This document shows, one piece after another, positions 51,945-61,055 of a stretch of 64,000 bases of DNA (position 1 is its first letter; each line of letters opens with the position of its first letter). The DNA comes from an uncultured Flavobacterium sp. (GTDB lineage Bacteria > Bacteroidota > Bacteroidia > Flavobacteriales > Flavobacteriaceae). The notes under the pieces are model-generated. The model was given only the letters and a program-made list of their open reading frames with translations, ran no database searches and was not told the DNA's origin. The DNA lies in assembly GCA_913061465.1 (NCBI GenBank), contig CAJXSU010000001.1, forward strand, positions 84,717 through 148,716. The letters are read 5' to 3'. The position numbers were made by a program, and so were the translations under genes.

Positions 51945-52696
51945 TTTGCTTCATTATTATTCCAAATCTTATTCAGATGATTAACATCTCTCACAGTATC
52001 AGCACACTCCCAAAAACCCTCATGCTTAAATGTCATAACTTCACTTTTTTTCGCTAGTTCCTCTAAGGGCCCAATTTCAAAGTCACAGTTTACGTCTGAG
52101 GTTAAACTATTGAGCATATCTTTATTAAAAACCATGTAACCACCATTGATCAAACCTTTGCTTGTTTGTGGTTTTTCCTCAAAAGAAAGTACCAGTCCAT
52201 TTTCTTCAAGTACCTCACCAAACATAGACGGAGGTTTTACACCAGTTATAGTAACTAATTTACCATGGTTTTTATGAAATTTAACAAGATTATTAATGTC
52301 AATATTAGCTACACCATCTCCATAAGTCAACATATTTACATCGTCTAAATACTTTTCTAGTCTCTTAATTCGACCTCCTTTAAGAGTTTCTAAACCGGTG
52401 TCAACCAACGTAACTTTCCATTCATCAGAGACTCCATTGTAATATGTGATTTCCCCGTTAGCAGTATTTATAGTAAAATCATTATTATAACTCTGTAACT
52501 TTAAAAAATAATCTTTGATTACATTAGCCTTATAACCAAGTGCAATCACAAATTCCTTGTAGCCGTAATGAGCATATGATTTCATAATGTGCCATATTAT
52601 GGGCCTACCACCTACTTCTACCATTGGTTTTGGGATTAATTCTGTGACACTACCTAATCTTGAACCGTAACCTCCTGCTAAAATTATTACTTTCAT
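51926..52696 (-). CDS. rfbF: Glucose-1-phosphate cytidylyltransferase
   Basis: 256 aa; MKVIILAGGYGSRLGSVTELIPKPMVEVGGRPIIWHIMKSYAHYG, LVDTGLETLKGGRIKR. Confidence 0.95.
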   Translation of the reverse strand: MKVIILAGGYGSRLGSVTELIPKPMVEVGGRPIIWHIMKSYAHYGYKEFVIALGYKANVIKDYFLKLQSYNNDFTINTANGEITYYNGVSDEWKVTLVDTGLETLKGGRIKRLEKYLDDVNMLTYGDGVANIDINNLVKFHKNHGKLVTITGVKPPSMFGEVLEENGLVLSFEEKPQTSKGLINGGYMVFNKDMLNSLTSDVNCDFEIGPLEELAKKSEVMTFKHEGFWECADTVRDVNHLNKIWNNNEAKWKVWK

Positions 52697-52740
52697 ATTT
52701 ACAATACTTATTAATTAAAACTATATTCTATTTGGATAAT

Positions 52741-53709
52741 TTATTTTTTAAAAGGATGCTTAGTTAAAGGAAATTTAGCAAATGGATGATACTCTCCTTT
52801 TAAACCAATAGGATTTGAATTTCTAATATCATGAACAATTTCAATAGCCTGTCTAGCATCTTCTATACCATATCCATTTCCTTCTAATACTCCTCTATAC
52901 ACTTTTGTGTGTAAGTCTGAAAAACCAACACTAAATTCTAACTCTTCACCTTCAATGGTAATTGATCTATAGGTTCTTTGTCCTTTCGCTTTTATTTCTT
53001 GAGGTAATAAGTCATAATTAATTGACAAAAACCAACGAACTCTAGCTCTTTCAAACTCTAAATATCCAGAAGCTCTATCGTGGGATTGAACATGTACATC
53101 ATTTCTTTTCACACTTCCAAAAATCCAGGAAAGCATGTCATAGAAATGAACACCAATATTTGTTGCGATACCTCCAGACTTACTTTGATCACCTTTCCAC
53201 GAGGTGTAATACCAATTACCACGAGATGTTAGATACGTTAAATCTATTTCAAATACTTTGTCCTTTGGCGCAGAGTCTACCTTTGCTTTTAAATCTATAA
53301 TACTTTGATGTAGACGTAATTGTAAAATATTCCAAACACGTTGATCTGATTCTTTTTCCATTTTTTGGAGCGCATCCAGATTCCAAGGATTTGTAACTAG
53401 CGGTTTTTCACAAATTGCATCAGCTCCTCTTCTTAAAGCCATTCTTATATGAGCATCATGTAAGTAATTTGGTGTACAAATGCTCACATAATCTAACTCA
53501 ATACCTTTGTCATATTTTAGTTTTTCAATATGCCTATCAAATCGTTCAGTTTCCACAAAAAAAGCTGCATCTGGGAAATAACTGTCCATAATACCAACAC
53601 TATCAAAACGATCGAGTGCTGCTAATAAATTGCTATCTGTATCCTTTATTGCTTTTAAGTGTCTTGGAGCTATGTAACCAGAAGCTCCGATAAGTGCAAA
53701 ATTCTTCAT
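52741..53709 (-). CDS. Gfo/Idh/MocA oxidoreductase, WbpB-like
   Basis: 322 aa; FALIGASGYIAPRHLKAIKDTDSNLLAALDRFDSVGIMDSYFP, ICEKPLVTNPWNLD. Confidence 0.87.
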   Translation of the reverse strand: MKNFALIGASGYIAPRHLKAIKDTDSNLLAALDRFDSVGIMDSYFPDAAFFVETERFDRHIEKLKYDKGIELDYVSICTPNYLHDAHIRMALRRGADAICEKPLVTNPWNLDALQKMEKESDQRVWNILQLRLHQSIIDLKAKVDSAPKDKVFEIDLTYLTSRGNWYYTSWKGDQSKSGGIATNIGVHFYDMLSWIFGSVKRNDVHVQSHDRASGYLEFERARVRWFLSINYDLLPQEIKAKGQRTYRSITIEGEELEFSVGFSDLHTKVYRGVLEGNGYGIEDARQAIEIVHDIRNSNPIGLKGEYHPFAKFPLTKHPFKK

Positions 53710-54291
53710 CTATTTAATTCTTTTTACTCTATTATTTTCTATTAAATATTCTTGATTACTTTCAAAACAAGTGGCAATTCCCTTTTCATTAAAATCTAAT
53801 CGATGTCCGTATTCACTTACCCATCCAATGTGTTGAGATGGATTTCCAACTACTAATGAATAATCCAGCACTTCTTTAGTTACCACAGCACCAGCTCCTA
53901 TAAATGAAAATTTTCCAATATCATTTCCACAAACAATCGTAGCATTAGCTCCAATGCTAGCTCCTTTTTTAACTATTGTAGTCATATAATCATTTCTACG
54001 ATTTACGGCACTTCTGGGGTTTATAACATTTGTAAATACCATCGATGGGCCCAAAAAAACATCATCTTCACATACTACCCCAGTGTATATAGATACATTA
54101 TTTTGTACTTTAGTGTTGCTACCTAAAATTACATCAGGAGAAATAACAACATTTTGACCTATATTGCAATTTTCTCCCACCACACTATTAGCCATTAAAT
54201 GAGAAAAATGCCAAATTTTAGTATTCTTACCGATTAGACAACCCTTATCAATTATAGCTGTTTCATGGGAGAAATATTTTTTTTCTTTCAT
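53710..54291 (-). CDS. Hexapeptide acetyltransferase, WbpD-like
   Basis: 193 aa; left-handed beta-helix repeats, PRSAVNRRNDYMTTIVKKGASIGANATIVCG. Confidence 0.9.
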   Translation of the reverse strand: MKEKKYFSHETAIIDKGCLIGKNTKIWHFSHLMANSVVGENCNIGQNVVISPDVILGSNTKVQNNVSIYTGVVCEDDVFLGPSMVFTNVINPRSAVNRRNDYMTTIVKKGASIGANATIVCGNDIGKFSFIGAGAVVTKEVLDYSLVVGNPSQHIGWVSEYGHRLDFNEKGIATCFESNQEYLIENNRVKRIK

Positions 54292-54300
54292 ATTACAAAA

Positions 54301-55584
54301 TTAAAGTGTTCTATCAACTAAAGAAGTTGGCAGAATATTTTTCACATCGTAAATCACAGACTTATCTTTTAATAAAAGTGAAAAATCTAAATTCATGAAT
54401 TTATTGTGAGCAACTGTTAAAACAATGGCGTCAAATTTGGTATCAGGTATTTTTTTTGATGACATCATTCCATATTCATGCATTACTTCTTCTTCATTAG
54501 CCCAAGGATCATGAATTGTGATATTTGTTCCATAATCTTTTAAAGCATTTATAAGATCTACTACTTTAGTATTTCTTACATCTGGACAATTTTCTTTAAA
54601 GGTAATTCCTAAAACTAGAACTTTAGATCCATTTACAGGGATGTCTTTCTTAATCATACACTTTACAATCTCAGAGGCCACATAATCTCCCATACCGTCG
54701 TTTAATCTTCGGCCAGCTAAAATAATTTCAGGATGGTAACCATACTCTTGGGCTTTTTGAGCCAAATAATAAGGATCCACCCCTATACAGTGCCCACCAA
54801 CCAAACCTGGCTTAAAAGGCAAGAAATTCCACTTTGTTCCGGCAGCTTCCAACACATCATGAGTGTTGATATCCATTAAATTAAATATCTTGGCAAGTTC
54901 ATTTACAAAAGCGATGTTTATATCCCGTTGAGAGTTTTCAATTACTTTTGAAGCTTCCGCTACTTTTATGGTTGGAGCCAAATACGTACCTGCTGTAATT
55001 ACAGATTTGTATAAATCATTTACCTTTTCTCCAACTTCAAGAGTTGATCCTGAGGTGACTTTTAATATTTTCTCAACCGTATGCTCTTTATCTCCTGGAT
55101 TAATTCTCTCTGGTGAATATCCTGCATAAAAATCTTTATTAAATTTTAACCCAGAAACTTTTTCTAGAACTGGCACACAATCTTCCTCTGTAGCTCCTGG
55201 ATACACTGTAGATTCATAAATTACAATATCTCCCTTTTTTAAGACTTCGCCAACGGTTTCACTCGCCTTTATAAGCGGCAATAAAATAGGTCTATTATTT
55301 TTATCAACAGGTGTTGGAACGGTTACAATGTAGTAATTACAATCTTTAATTTTATCTAACTGATTGGTGCAAAACAGTCCAATTTCATCAGAATCTTCAA
55401 CAATAAGTACAGATTGTAATATTTCATTATCCACCTCTAAGGTAGAATCAACCCCGGACATTAACTCTGAAACTCTATCGGTATTAATATCAAAACCAAC
55501 TACTGAATATTTTGTAGCAAACAATCTTGCCAAAGGCAAACCTACATATCCTAATCCTATAATTGCTATTTTGTCTTTTTTCAT
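54301..55584 (-). CDS. UDP-N-acetylhexosamine 6-dehydrogenase, TviB/WbpO-like
   Basis: 427 aa; [56 protein letters not shown]. Confidence 0.92.
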   Translation of the reverse strand: MKKDKIAIIGLGYVGLPLARLFATKYSVVGFDINTDRVSELMSGVDSTLEVDNEILQSVLIVEDSDEIGLFCTNQLDKIKDCNYYIVTVPTPVDKNNRPILLPLIKASETVGEVLKKGDIVIYESTVYPGATEEDCVPVLEKVSGLKFNKDFYAGYSPERINPGDKEHTVEKILKVTSGSTLEVGEKVNDLYKSVITAGTYLAPTIKVAEASKVIENSQRDINIAFVNELAKIFNLMDINTHDVLEAAGTKWNFLPFKPGLVGGHCIGVDPYYLAQKAQEYGYHPEIILAGRRLNDGMGDYVASEIVKCMIKKDIPVNGSKVLVLGITFKENCPDVRNTKVVDLINALKDYGTNITIHDPWANEEEVMHEYGMMSSKKIPDTKFDAIVLTVAHNKFMNLDFSLLLKDKSVIYDVKNILPTSLVDRTL

Positions 55585-55590
55585 ATTTAT

Positions 55591-56574
55591 TTATAAATTT
55601 TTCCAATACCATTTTACAGCTTCTTTCAAACCTTGTTGAAGCGTAAACTGAGGGTTATAATTTAAATTTTCTTTTGCTTTAACTATACTTGCATGTGAAT
55701 GAGGGATGTCACCTGCTCTATTTGGGCCGTATATAACTTCAACGCTTGAAATTTTTGAATCAAACTCAGATAAATACTCTTTTAAATAGTTCATTAAATC
55801 ATTCAATGTATTACGATCTCCATAGGCTACATTATAGATAGTATTAATTGCTTTTTCGTTAGTTGTGACTAGGCTTAATAAATTTGCTTGTATCACATTA
55901 TCAATGTAGGTGAAATCTCTTGAATAATTTCCGTCACCATTAATAACTGGAGATTCCACTTTCATTAACTGGCTAACAAATTTTGGAATTACTGCTGCAT
56001 AGGCTCCGTTAGGATCTTGCTTTCTACCAAATACGTTAAAGTATCGAAGACCAATGGTTTCTAAACCATAAGTTTTTGAAAAAACATCTGCATAGAGTTC
56101 GTTTACATATTTTGTAATAGCATAAGGTGATAAAGGTTTCCCGACAACATCCTCAACTTTCGGCATTGATTCTGAGTCTCCATAGGTTGAAGAACTAGCT
56201 GCAAACACGAATCTTTTCACCCCATTATCTCTTGAAGCTACTAACATATTTAAAAAACCACTCACATTCACATCATTGGAGGTAATGGGATCTTTAATGG
56301 ATCTAGGAACCGAACCTAATGCCGCTTGATGCAAAACATAATCTATATCTTTGGTCGCTTTTAAACAAGCCTCTAAATTTCTGATATCTCCCTCAATTAA
56401 AGTAAAATTAGGGTCTTCAAGAAATTCTGCTATATTATCTCTTTTACCAGTAACAAAATTATCAAGACAAACTACTTTATTATCTTTATTAAGAAGTGCT
56501 TCACATAAATTTGAGCCAATAAATCCAGCACCACCTGTGATTAAAACTCTTTTTTTAGTAAAATTTATTTCCAT
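55591..56574 (-). CDS. UDP-N-acetylglucosamine 4-epimerase, WbpP/TviC-like
   Basis: 327 aa; VLITGGAGFIGSNLCEALL, LRYFNVFGRKQDPNGAYAAVIPKF. Confidence 0.92.
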   Translation of the reverse strand: MEINFTKKRVLITGGAGFIGSNLCEALLNKDNKVVCLDNFVTGKRDNIAEFLEDPNFTLIEGDIRNLEACLKATKDIDYVLHQAALGSVPRSIKDPITSNDVNVSGFLNMLVASRDNGVKRFVFAASSSTYGDSESMPKVEDVVGKPLSPYAITKYVNELYADVFSKTYGLETIGLRYFNVFGRKQDPNGAYAAVIPKFVSQLMKVESPVINGDGNYSRDFTYIDNVIQANLLSLVTTNEKAINTIYNVAYGDRNTLNDLMNYLKEYLSEFDSKISSVEVIYGPNRAGDIPHSHASIVKAKENLNYNPQFTLQQGLKEAVKWYWKNL

Positions 56575-56602
56575 TTAAATATGTATTGCTGTGGTTTATA
56601 GT

Positions 56603-57733
56603 TTATTTATTAAAAAACTCTTTTATTTTTTGTGTGATGAATTCTTGGGATGAATTTTCAATTTCAGTATGAATAGGAAGCGAAAAAACTGTATTACATA
56701 ATTCTTCAACATTAGTTATTGTAAAATCACTAGTTACATAGTTACTAAATGCTTCTTGTTTATAAAGTGGTACTGGATAATATATCATGACAGGAATATT
56801 ATTTTCCTTTAAAAAATCAATTAAAGAATTTCTTAATTCAGGTAAAATCTTTAATGTATATTGGTGAAATACATGTGTTGAATTGTGCTGTCTTTTTGGT
56901 ATTGATAACTCTGAAATTTCTGAAAAACTTTCATCATAATATTTGGCCATTTTATTTCTTGAAGAAGAATAGCTATCTAAATGGTTTAATTTGATATTTA
57001 AGATTGCAGCTTGAATGGAATCTAATCTAGAATTACACCCTGTGACTTTATGATAATATTTCACCTCTTGACCATGATTCGCAATCATTTTAAGATTTTT
57101 GGCAATTTCAACATCATTTGTAAACATTGCACCCCCGTCACCATAGCAGCCTAGATTTTTCGATGGAAAAAAAGAAGTAGTACCTATATGACCAATAGTC
57201 CCTGTATTTTTTTCGATCCCATCACTAAACGTATATTTGGCTCCTATTGCTTGTGCATTATCTTCAATTACATATAAGCCAAACTCATCAGCTAAATTCA
57301 TAATCCCTTCCATATCACAAGATTGCCCGTAAAGATGAACGGGTACAATTGCCTTTGTTTTACTAGTTATAAGTGGCTTAATTATCTCCGCTGTAATATT
57401 AAAAGTATCAGGGTCTACATCTGACATAACAGGGGTTAATCCTAAAAGAGAAATAACTTCCGCAGTTGCTACATAGGTAAAAGAGGGGCAAATTACTTCA
57501 TCACCTGGCTTTAAAGACAATGCCATGAGTGCGATTTGGAGTGCATCAGTTCCGTTGGCGCAAGGAATTACATGTTTAACTCCAAGGTACTCCTCCAATG
57601 ATTTAGAAAACTCTTTTACAATTGGGCCATTAATAAAACCCGTTGATTCAATGGTTTGAATCACAGCAGTATCAATTTGATCTTTTATCTTGTTATATTG
57701 ACCTTTGAGGTCTACCATTTGAATATTATTCAC
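56603..57733 (-). CDS. DegT-family aminotransferase, WbpE-like
   Basis: 376 aa; MVDLKGQYNKIKDQIDTAV, TSFFPSKNLGCYGDGGAMFT. Confidence 0.9.
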   Translation of the reverse strand: MNNIQMVDLKGQYNKIKDQIDTAVIQTIESTGFINGPIVKEFSKSLEEYLGVKHVIPCANGTDALQIALMALSLKPGDEVICPSFTYVATAEVISLLGLTPVMSDVDPDTFNITAEIIKPLITSKTKAIVPVHLYGQSCDMEGIMNLADEFGLYVIEDNAQAIGAKYTFSDGIEKNTGTIGHIGTTSFFPSKNLGCYGDGGAMFTNDVEIAKNLKMIANHGQEVKYYHKVTGCNSRLDSIQAAILNIKLNHLDSYSSSRNKMAKYYDESFSEISELSIPKRQHNSTHVFHQYTLKILPELRNSLIDFLKENNIPVMIYYPVPLYKQEAFSNYVTSDFTITNVEELCNTVFSLPIHTEIENSSQEFITQKIKEFFNK

Positions 57734-57779
57734 TCTTAACTTTTTTATTTTTCTCGACTACCACAGGTAGTCTATTTTA

Positions 57780-59102
57780 TTATTTACCAATTCTATAATA
57801 TTCAAAACCTTTATTCTCCAGATCATAAGCTATATATTGATTACGTCCATCAAAAATAACAGGTGTTTTTAGTTGTGCATTTACTTCCTCAAAATTAGGC
57901 GAACGAAACTCTTTCCATTCTGTAAGTAACACTAATGCATCTGAGTCTTTTAAAACTTCATACTTCGAGGTCATATAGGTTATGTTTTCAATCCCCTTGA
58001 GGTAGTGCTCTTTAGCTTGATGAATAGCTTTCGGATCATAGGCTTTTATTTTTGCACCTCGCTTCACCAATTCTTTAATTGTATCAATTGATGGTGCTTC
58101 TCGCATGTCATCGGTTCCTGGCTTAAAGGCCAAGCCCCAAATACCAAAAGAAAAATCGGTTAGATCTTCTCCAAAACGGGCTATAATTTTCTGGGCGATG
58201 ACTAATTTCTGTTCATTATTTACTTTTTCTACTGCTGTAATTAATTCTGCAGTATAATTGTTATTTTCAGCTATTTTAGTCAGTGCTTTTACATCTTTTG
58301 GAAAACAAGCCCCTCCATATCCAACACCAGGATAAATAAAACTATAACCTATACGTTGATCTGAACCAATTCCGATGCGTACTTGATTGGCATCGGCCCC
58401 TACTTTCTCACAAATATTGGCAATTTCATTCATAAAAGATATTTTTGTAGCCAGCATTGCATTAGCAGCATACTTCGTCATTTCAGCAGAACGGATATCC
58501 ATAGTAATAAAACGGTCATGAGATCTAAAAAAAGGACTATAGATTTCCCTCATTTTCTTAAAAGAAGCCTCAGAATCAGCACCTATAACTACTCTGTCAG
58601 GTTTCATAAAATCATTAATCGCAGCACCCTCCTTTAAAAACTCAGGATTTGAAACCACATCAAATTCTAAATCAGAATTTCTTAGTTCTAACTCTTTTTG
58701 AATGGTTGCTTTTACTTTATCTGCAGTTCCAACAGGTACAGTAGATTTATCTACGACCACCAACTCTTTCACCATGGTTTCTCCAATGGATTTAGCAACT
58801 GCTAGCACATATTGTAAATCTGCAGAACCGTCATCACCCATAGGCGTACCCACCGCAATAAAAACAATTTCAGCGTCGCTAACGGCTTCTCCTAAATTTG
58901 TTGTAAAAAGTAAGTTCTTGTTTTTAACATTTTTTAGAACCATCTGTTCCAAACCAGGTTCAAAAATAGAAATGATACCTTGATTTAGTTTTTCAATCTT
59001 GACTGGATCTATGTCTACGCAGATCACTTTGTTTCCCATTTCCGAAAAGCAAGCTCCTGAGACGAGCCCAACGTAACCAGATCCAATAACTGTAATATTC
59101 AT
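57780..59102 (-). CDS. ugd: UDP-glucose 6-dehydrogenase
   Basis: 440 aa; MNITVIGSGYVGLVSGACFSEMGNKVICVDID, GVGYGGACFPKDVKALT. Confidence 0.93.
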   Translation of the reverse strand: MNITVIGSGYVGLVSGACFSEMGNKVICVDIDPVKIEKLNQGIISIFEPGLEQMVLKNVKNKNLLFTTNLGEAVSDAEIVFIAVGTPMGDDGSADLQYVLAVAKSIGETMVKELVVVDKSTVPVGTADKVKATIQKELELRNSDLEFDVVSNPEFLKEGAAINDFMKPDRVVIGADSEASFKKMREIYSPFFRSHDRFITMDIRSAEMTKYAANAMLATKISFMNEIANICEKVGADANQVRIGIGSDQRIGYSFIYPGVGYGGACFPKDVKALTKIAENNNYTAELITAVEKVNNEQKLVIAQKIIARFGEDLTDFSFGIWGLAFKPGTDDMREAPSIDTIKELVKRGAKIKAYDPKAIHQAKEHYLKGIENITYMTSKYEVLKDSDALVLLTEWKEFRSPNFEEVNAQLKTPVIFDGRNQYIAYDLENKGFEYYRIGK

Positions 59103-59137
59103 ATATTATAACTTACAGAAAAATAGTTTTTATTAAC

Positions 59138-59623
59138 TTATCTTCCAAAATCATCTTGTACTCTAATAATATCCTCTTCATCTGAGGGAATTTTATCTGT
59201 ATGTTGCCAAATTTCAGCAACTACAGCATAATCATCCAATCCAATAAGGCGATGTCTTACACCTTGATTAAGTTTTAATTGACTTCCAACAGCATACACT
59301 TTCATTTCAGTTTCAATATCTGTTTCACTTTGCACCACACCAACTTTACCTTGATACACCTGCCAAATTTCAGCACGTCTGTTGTGATACTGCCATGATA
59401 ACTTCACCTGAGGTTTTACCATTAAAATTTTTGGACTCAACTTGCCATCAATTTTAAGGGTATTAATATCTATTCCATCAAAAAAATGATTCGAAAAGTC
59501 TTGGGCTTGACTTTCATCAATATAATAAAATGCACCCCAAGGTCTTTGTAAATCAGCATCAATAATGGTAAAGCCTAAACCATGAAGTTCATGTTCTATT
59601 TTCTTATAAAATTTTACAGACAT
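59138..59623 (-). CDS. Cupin-domain protein (phosphomannose-isomerase-like)
   Basis: 161 aa; RPWGAFYYIDES, KLSWQYHNRRAEIWQVYQGKVGVV, GVRHRLIGLDDYAVVAEIWQH. Confidence 0.78.
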   Translation of the reverse strand: MSVKFYKKIEHELHGLGFTIIDADLQRPWGAFYYIDESQAQDFSNHFFDGIDINTLKIDGKLSPKILMVKPQVKLSWQYHNRRAEIWQVYQGKVGVVQSETDIETEMKVYAVGSQLKLNQGVRHRLIGLDDYAVVAEIWQHTDKIPSDEEDIIRVQDDFGR

Positions 59624-59643
59624 ATTTACTTATTTTTAGCCAT

Positions 59644-59657
59644 AAAGTTTAAACTTT
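59644..59657. repeat. 14-bp perfect palindrome
   Basis: AAAGTTTAAACTTT in the antiterminator-cupin intergenic gap. Confidence 0.9.
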
Positions 59658-59670
59658 TTAAACGGCTTCG

Positions 59671-59692
59671 CCATCACTACTCACAGTAATGG
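59671..59692 (-). repeat. Hairpin in the antiterminator-cupin gap
   Basis: Minus-strand CCATTACT-GTGAGT-AGTGATGG (one G-T pair). Confidence 0.7.
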
Positions 59693-59722
59693 TTATTTCT
59701 TATCATAAAAAATTTCAATTGA

Positions 59723-60199
59723 TTAACTCAATTGAAACGAAACAATAGCCCCAAGCTTTTTAAGCTGAGCGATACAATTTTTCCCTTTTTGGGAAAGTAA
59801 AATGGCCTCCTGCTCTAATAAGGGCACTTTAACGGTATCCCCAATTTTAAGCTCATTATCATTAATCTGTAGTGTATTGTTTTGGTAGCATTGCATGGCA
59901 ACAACCTCGGCATTAGATACCACAGCGCGCTTCCCTTGCTCAAATAAATACCTGACCACTCCGGGAATATCAAAAACTACATTTGGATCTTTATTTTCTA
60001 AATTAACCAACACCATGGAAGGAAGTAAAGCAATAGTCATCTTTTTCTTTCGATCAGACCATTGCCGAGTTACTATTTTGGTTGGCGTATATGCATCGAT
60101 ACCGAATGATATTAAACGTTCTAAAACTTTTAATTCATGTCTAGGTTTCGTGAACAAAACAAACCACTTTATAGGGATTATATTAGCTGTTTTTTCCAT
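59723..60199 (-). CDS. UpxY-family NusG-like transcription antiterminator
   Basis: 158 aa; KWFVLFTKPRHELKVLERLISFGIDAYTPTKIVTRQWSDRKKK, MVLVNLE, IPGVVRYLFEQGK. Confidence 0.93.
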   Translation of the reverse strand: MEKTANIIPIKWFVLFTKPRHELKVLERLISFGIDAYTPTKIVTRQWSDRKKKMTIALLPSMVLVNLENKDPNVVFDIPGVVRYLFEQGKRAVVSNAEVVAMQCYQNNTLQINDNELKIGDTVKVPLLEQEAILLSQKGKNCIAQLKKLGAIVSFQLS

Positions 60200-60283
60200 T
60201 AATTATGAAAATTAACTTTTAAATATATTTTTTAAGACTATTGCAGTTTCAAAAATTCATATTAATATGTGCTAATTTCGCTG

Positions 60284-60291
60284 CAAATATA
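60284..60291 (-). promoter_or_regulatory. Candidate -7 box (TAnnTTTG) for the antiterminator-led operon
   Basis: Minus-strand TATATTTG about 85 nt upstream of the antiterminator start, in a 300-bp non-coding gap. Confidence 0.45.
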
Positions 60292-60505
60292 ATTATTTAA
60301 CTCTTAAAGAGAGCTAATATTTAACTGATATTAATATAAAAATACGGAATAATAATTAAAGACTTGTTAATGATAGAAGTACTCCATTCTGAATTTAATA
60401 ATTCTTGGGTTTTTATCGATGAAAAGGCTGCTTAAAAAATTGATTTTTATGAATTATAAACAAAGTTTATGGAAACCGAGAAGAAGAATAAAAAATTAGA
60501 TGTAT

Positions 60506-61054
60506 TTAAAATAAATCAGCGTTTTTAAACAACACTTGATTTGCATCTTTAGCGGAGACTTTAATATCTTTTGGATTTAACTTCCAGTCAATGGCTAAGC
60601 TCTTATCATCAAATGCAATACCACGTTCAGATGCTTGGCAGTAATAATTATCAACCTTATATGCTAAAACAGCTTCATTACTTAGCACTACAAATCCATG
60701 AGCAAAACCTTTTGGAATGAGAATTTGCTTTTTATTTTCCTCAGACAATTCAATAGCTATATGCTTCCCAAAAGTTGGGGAATCTTTACGAAGATCTACG
60801 GAAACATCTAAAACAGCCCCTTGAAGTACTCGAACCAGTTTGGTTTGTGCATAAGGGGTTAACTGATAATGTAAACCTCTCAATACACCATAAGATGATT
60901 TCGATTCATTCTCTTGACAAAAATTGACAGAATATCCTAAAAACTCCTCTAATTTATCCTGTCTGAAAGTTTCAGAAAAGTACCCTCGCTCATCAGAGAA
61001 AATTTTTGGCTGACATAAAATTAATTCAGGTATTTCTAATCTGGTAAAATTCAT
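60506..61054 (-). CDS. rfbC: dTDP-4-dehydrorhamnose 3,5-epimerase
   Basis: 182 aa; DERGYFSETFRQD, QENESKSSYGVLRGLHYQL, IPKGFAHGFVVLS. Confidence 0.95.
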   Translation of the reverse strand: MNFTRLEIPELILCQPKIFSDERGYFSETFRQDKLEEFLGYSVNFCQENESKSSYGVLRGLHYQLTPYAQTKLVRVLQGAVLDVSVDLRKDSPTFGKHIAIELSEENKKQILIPKGFAHGFVVLSNEAVLAYKVDNYYCQASERGIAFDDKSLAIDWKLNPKDIKVSAKDANQVLFKNADLF

Positions 61055-61055
61055 T

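Noticed and set aside
59895-60215. 106-aa plus-strand ORF opposite the antiterminator gene
   Set aside because: Shadow ORF of the NusG-like CDS
60200-60505. Invertible capsule promoter like those of Bacteroides
   Set aside because: No convincing pair of flanking inverted repeats recognised by eye, and no invertase gene in the window
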